From NCBI GenBank assembly GCA_946885765.1, contig CAMPHD010000228.1, positions 1 to 5,666 of the forward strand: a DNA stretch of 5,666 bases. Direction: 5' to 3'. This DNA comes from an uncultured Thalassospira sp. GTDB taxonomy: Bacteria > Pseudomonadota > Alphaproteobacteria > Rhodospirillales_A > Thalassospiraceae. Below, piece by piece: positions 5,638 through 5,666 of this stretch (its first letter is position 1; the number at the start of each line of letters is the position of its first letter). A program made the position numbers and the translations under genes. Under the pieces are notes generated by a model. The model was given only the letters and a program-made list of their open reading frames with translations, ran no database searches and was not told where the DNA came from.

Positions 5638-5666
5638 GATTTCCGATCCGTGAAGATGCAGGCGGC
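5638..5666 (+). other. Downstream flank, possible start of the next gene
   Basis: Only 29 nt follow the receptor stop. GTG 5650 and ATG 5656 open the same plus-strand frame to the window end, but there is no clear ribosome binding site and too few codons to judge. No terminator hairpin is visible, so co-transcription with a following gene is possible. Confidence 0.15.

Noticed and set aside
1..5666. CRISPR array, tRNA/rRNA gene or insertion sequence
   Set aside because: No repeat-spacer series, no tRNA cloverleaf or rRNA-like stretch and no transposase frame or terminal repeats were seen.

Overview
The window looks like chromosomal DNA from a GC-rich Gram-negative bacterium, most likely an alphaproteobacterium. 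The group is inferred from codon use, protein style and gene arrangement. A marine Rhodospirillales-type genome such as Thalassospira would fit, but I cannot prove a genus. Its core is a complete iron-type cell-surface signalling (CSS) cassette on the plus strand: an ECF sigma factor of the FecI family (1350-1862), a FecR-type anti-sigma regulator (1998-3050) and a TonB-dependent siderophore receptor with an N-terminal signalling (STN) domain (3211-5637).

Layout. On the minus strand, 1-602 is the first 200 codons of an exported glycine-rich beta-helix protein of the autotransporter/adhesin kind; it runs off the left edge. Bases 603-802 are non-coding. They hold a pair of 21-bp-spaced repeats, one containing an exact DnaA-box 9-mer, and a probable intrinsic terminator for the next gene. 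Bases 803-1192 (minus) encode a small membrane-anchored single-haem cytochrome c. The 157-bp divergent gap 1193-1349 carries a Fur-box-like inverted repeat in front of the sigma gene. The sigma and fecR genes are separated by 135 bp, holding an 8-bp inverted repeat and a possible 29-codon hydrophobic ORF that ends 8 nt before fecR. The fecR-receptor gap (3051-3210) holds a hairpin directly after the fecR stop, a very A/T-rich tract, a perfect 12-bp inverted repeat with a Fur-like core, and the receptor ribosome binding site.

How the genes likely work together. Ferric siderophore binding to the receptor is signalled through its periplasmic STN domain to the periplasmic C-terminal part of FecR. 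FecR then releases or activates the sigma factor, which directs transcription of the receptor. The inverted repeats before the sigma and receptor genes suggest a second layer of control by a Fur-family repressor, so that both genes respond to low iron. The siderophore cannot be named from sequence alone.

I see no clearly new biological system. The cassette is a recognisable family. The points most worth a second look are the paired DnaA-box-like repeats, the small ORF and inverted repeat between fecI and fecR, the twin-arginine-like motif in FecR, and the long-spaced Fur-like palindrome before the receptor.
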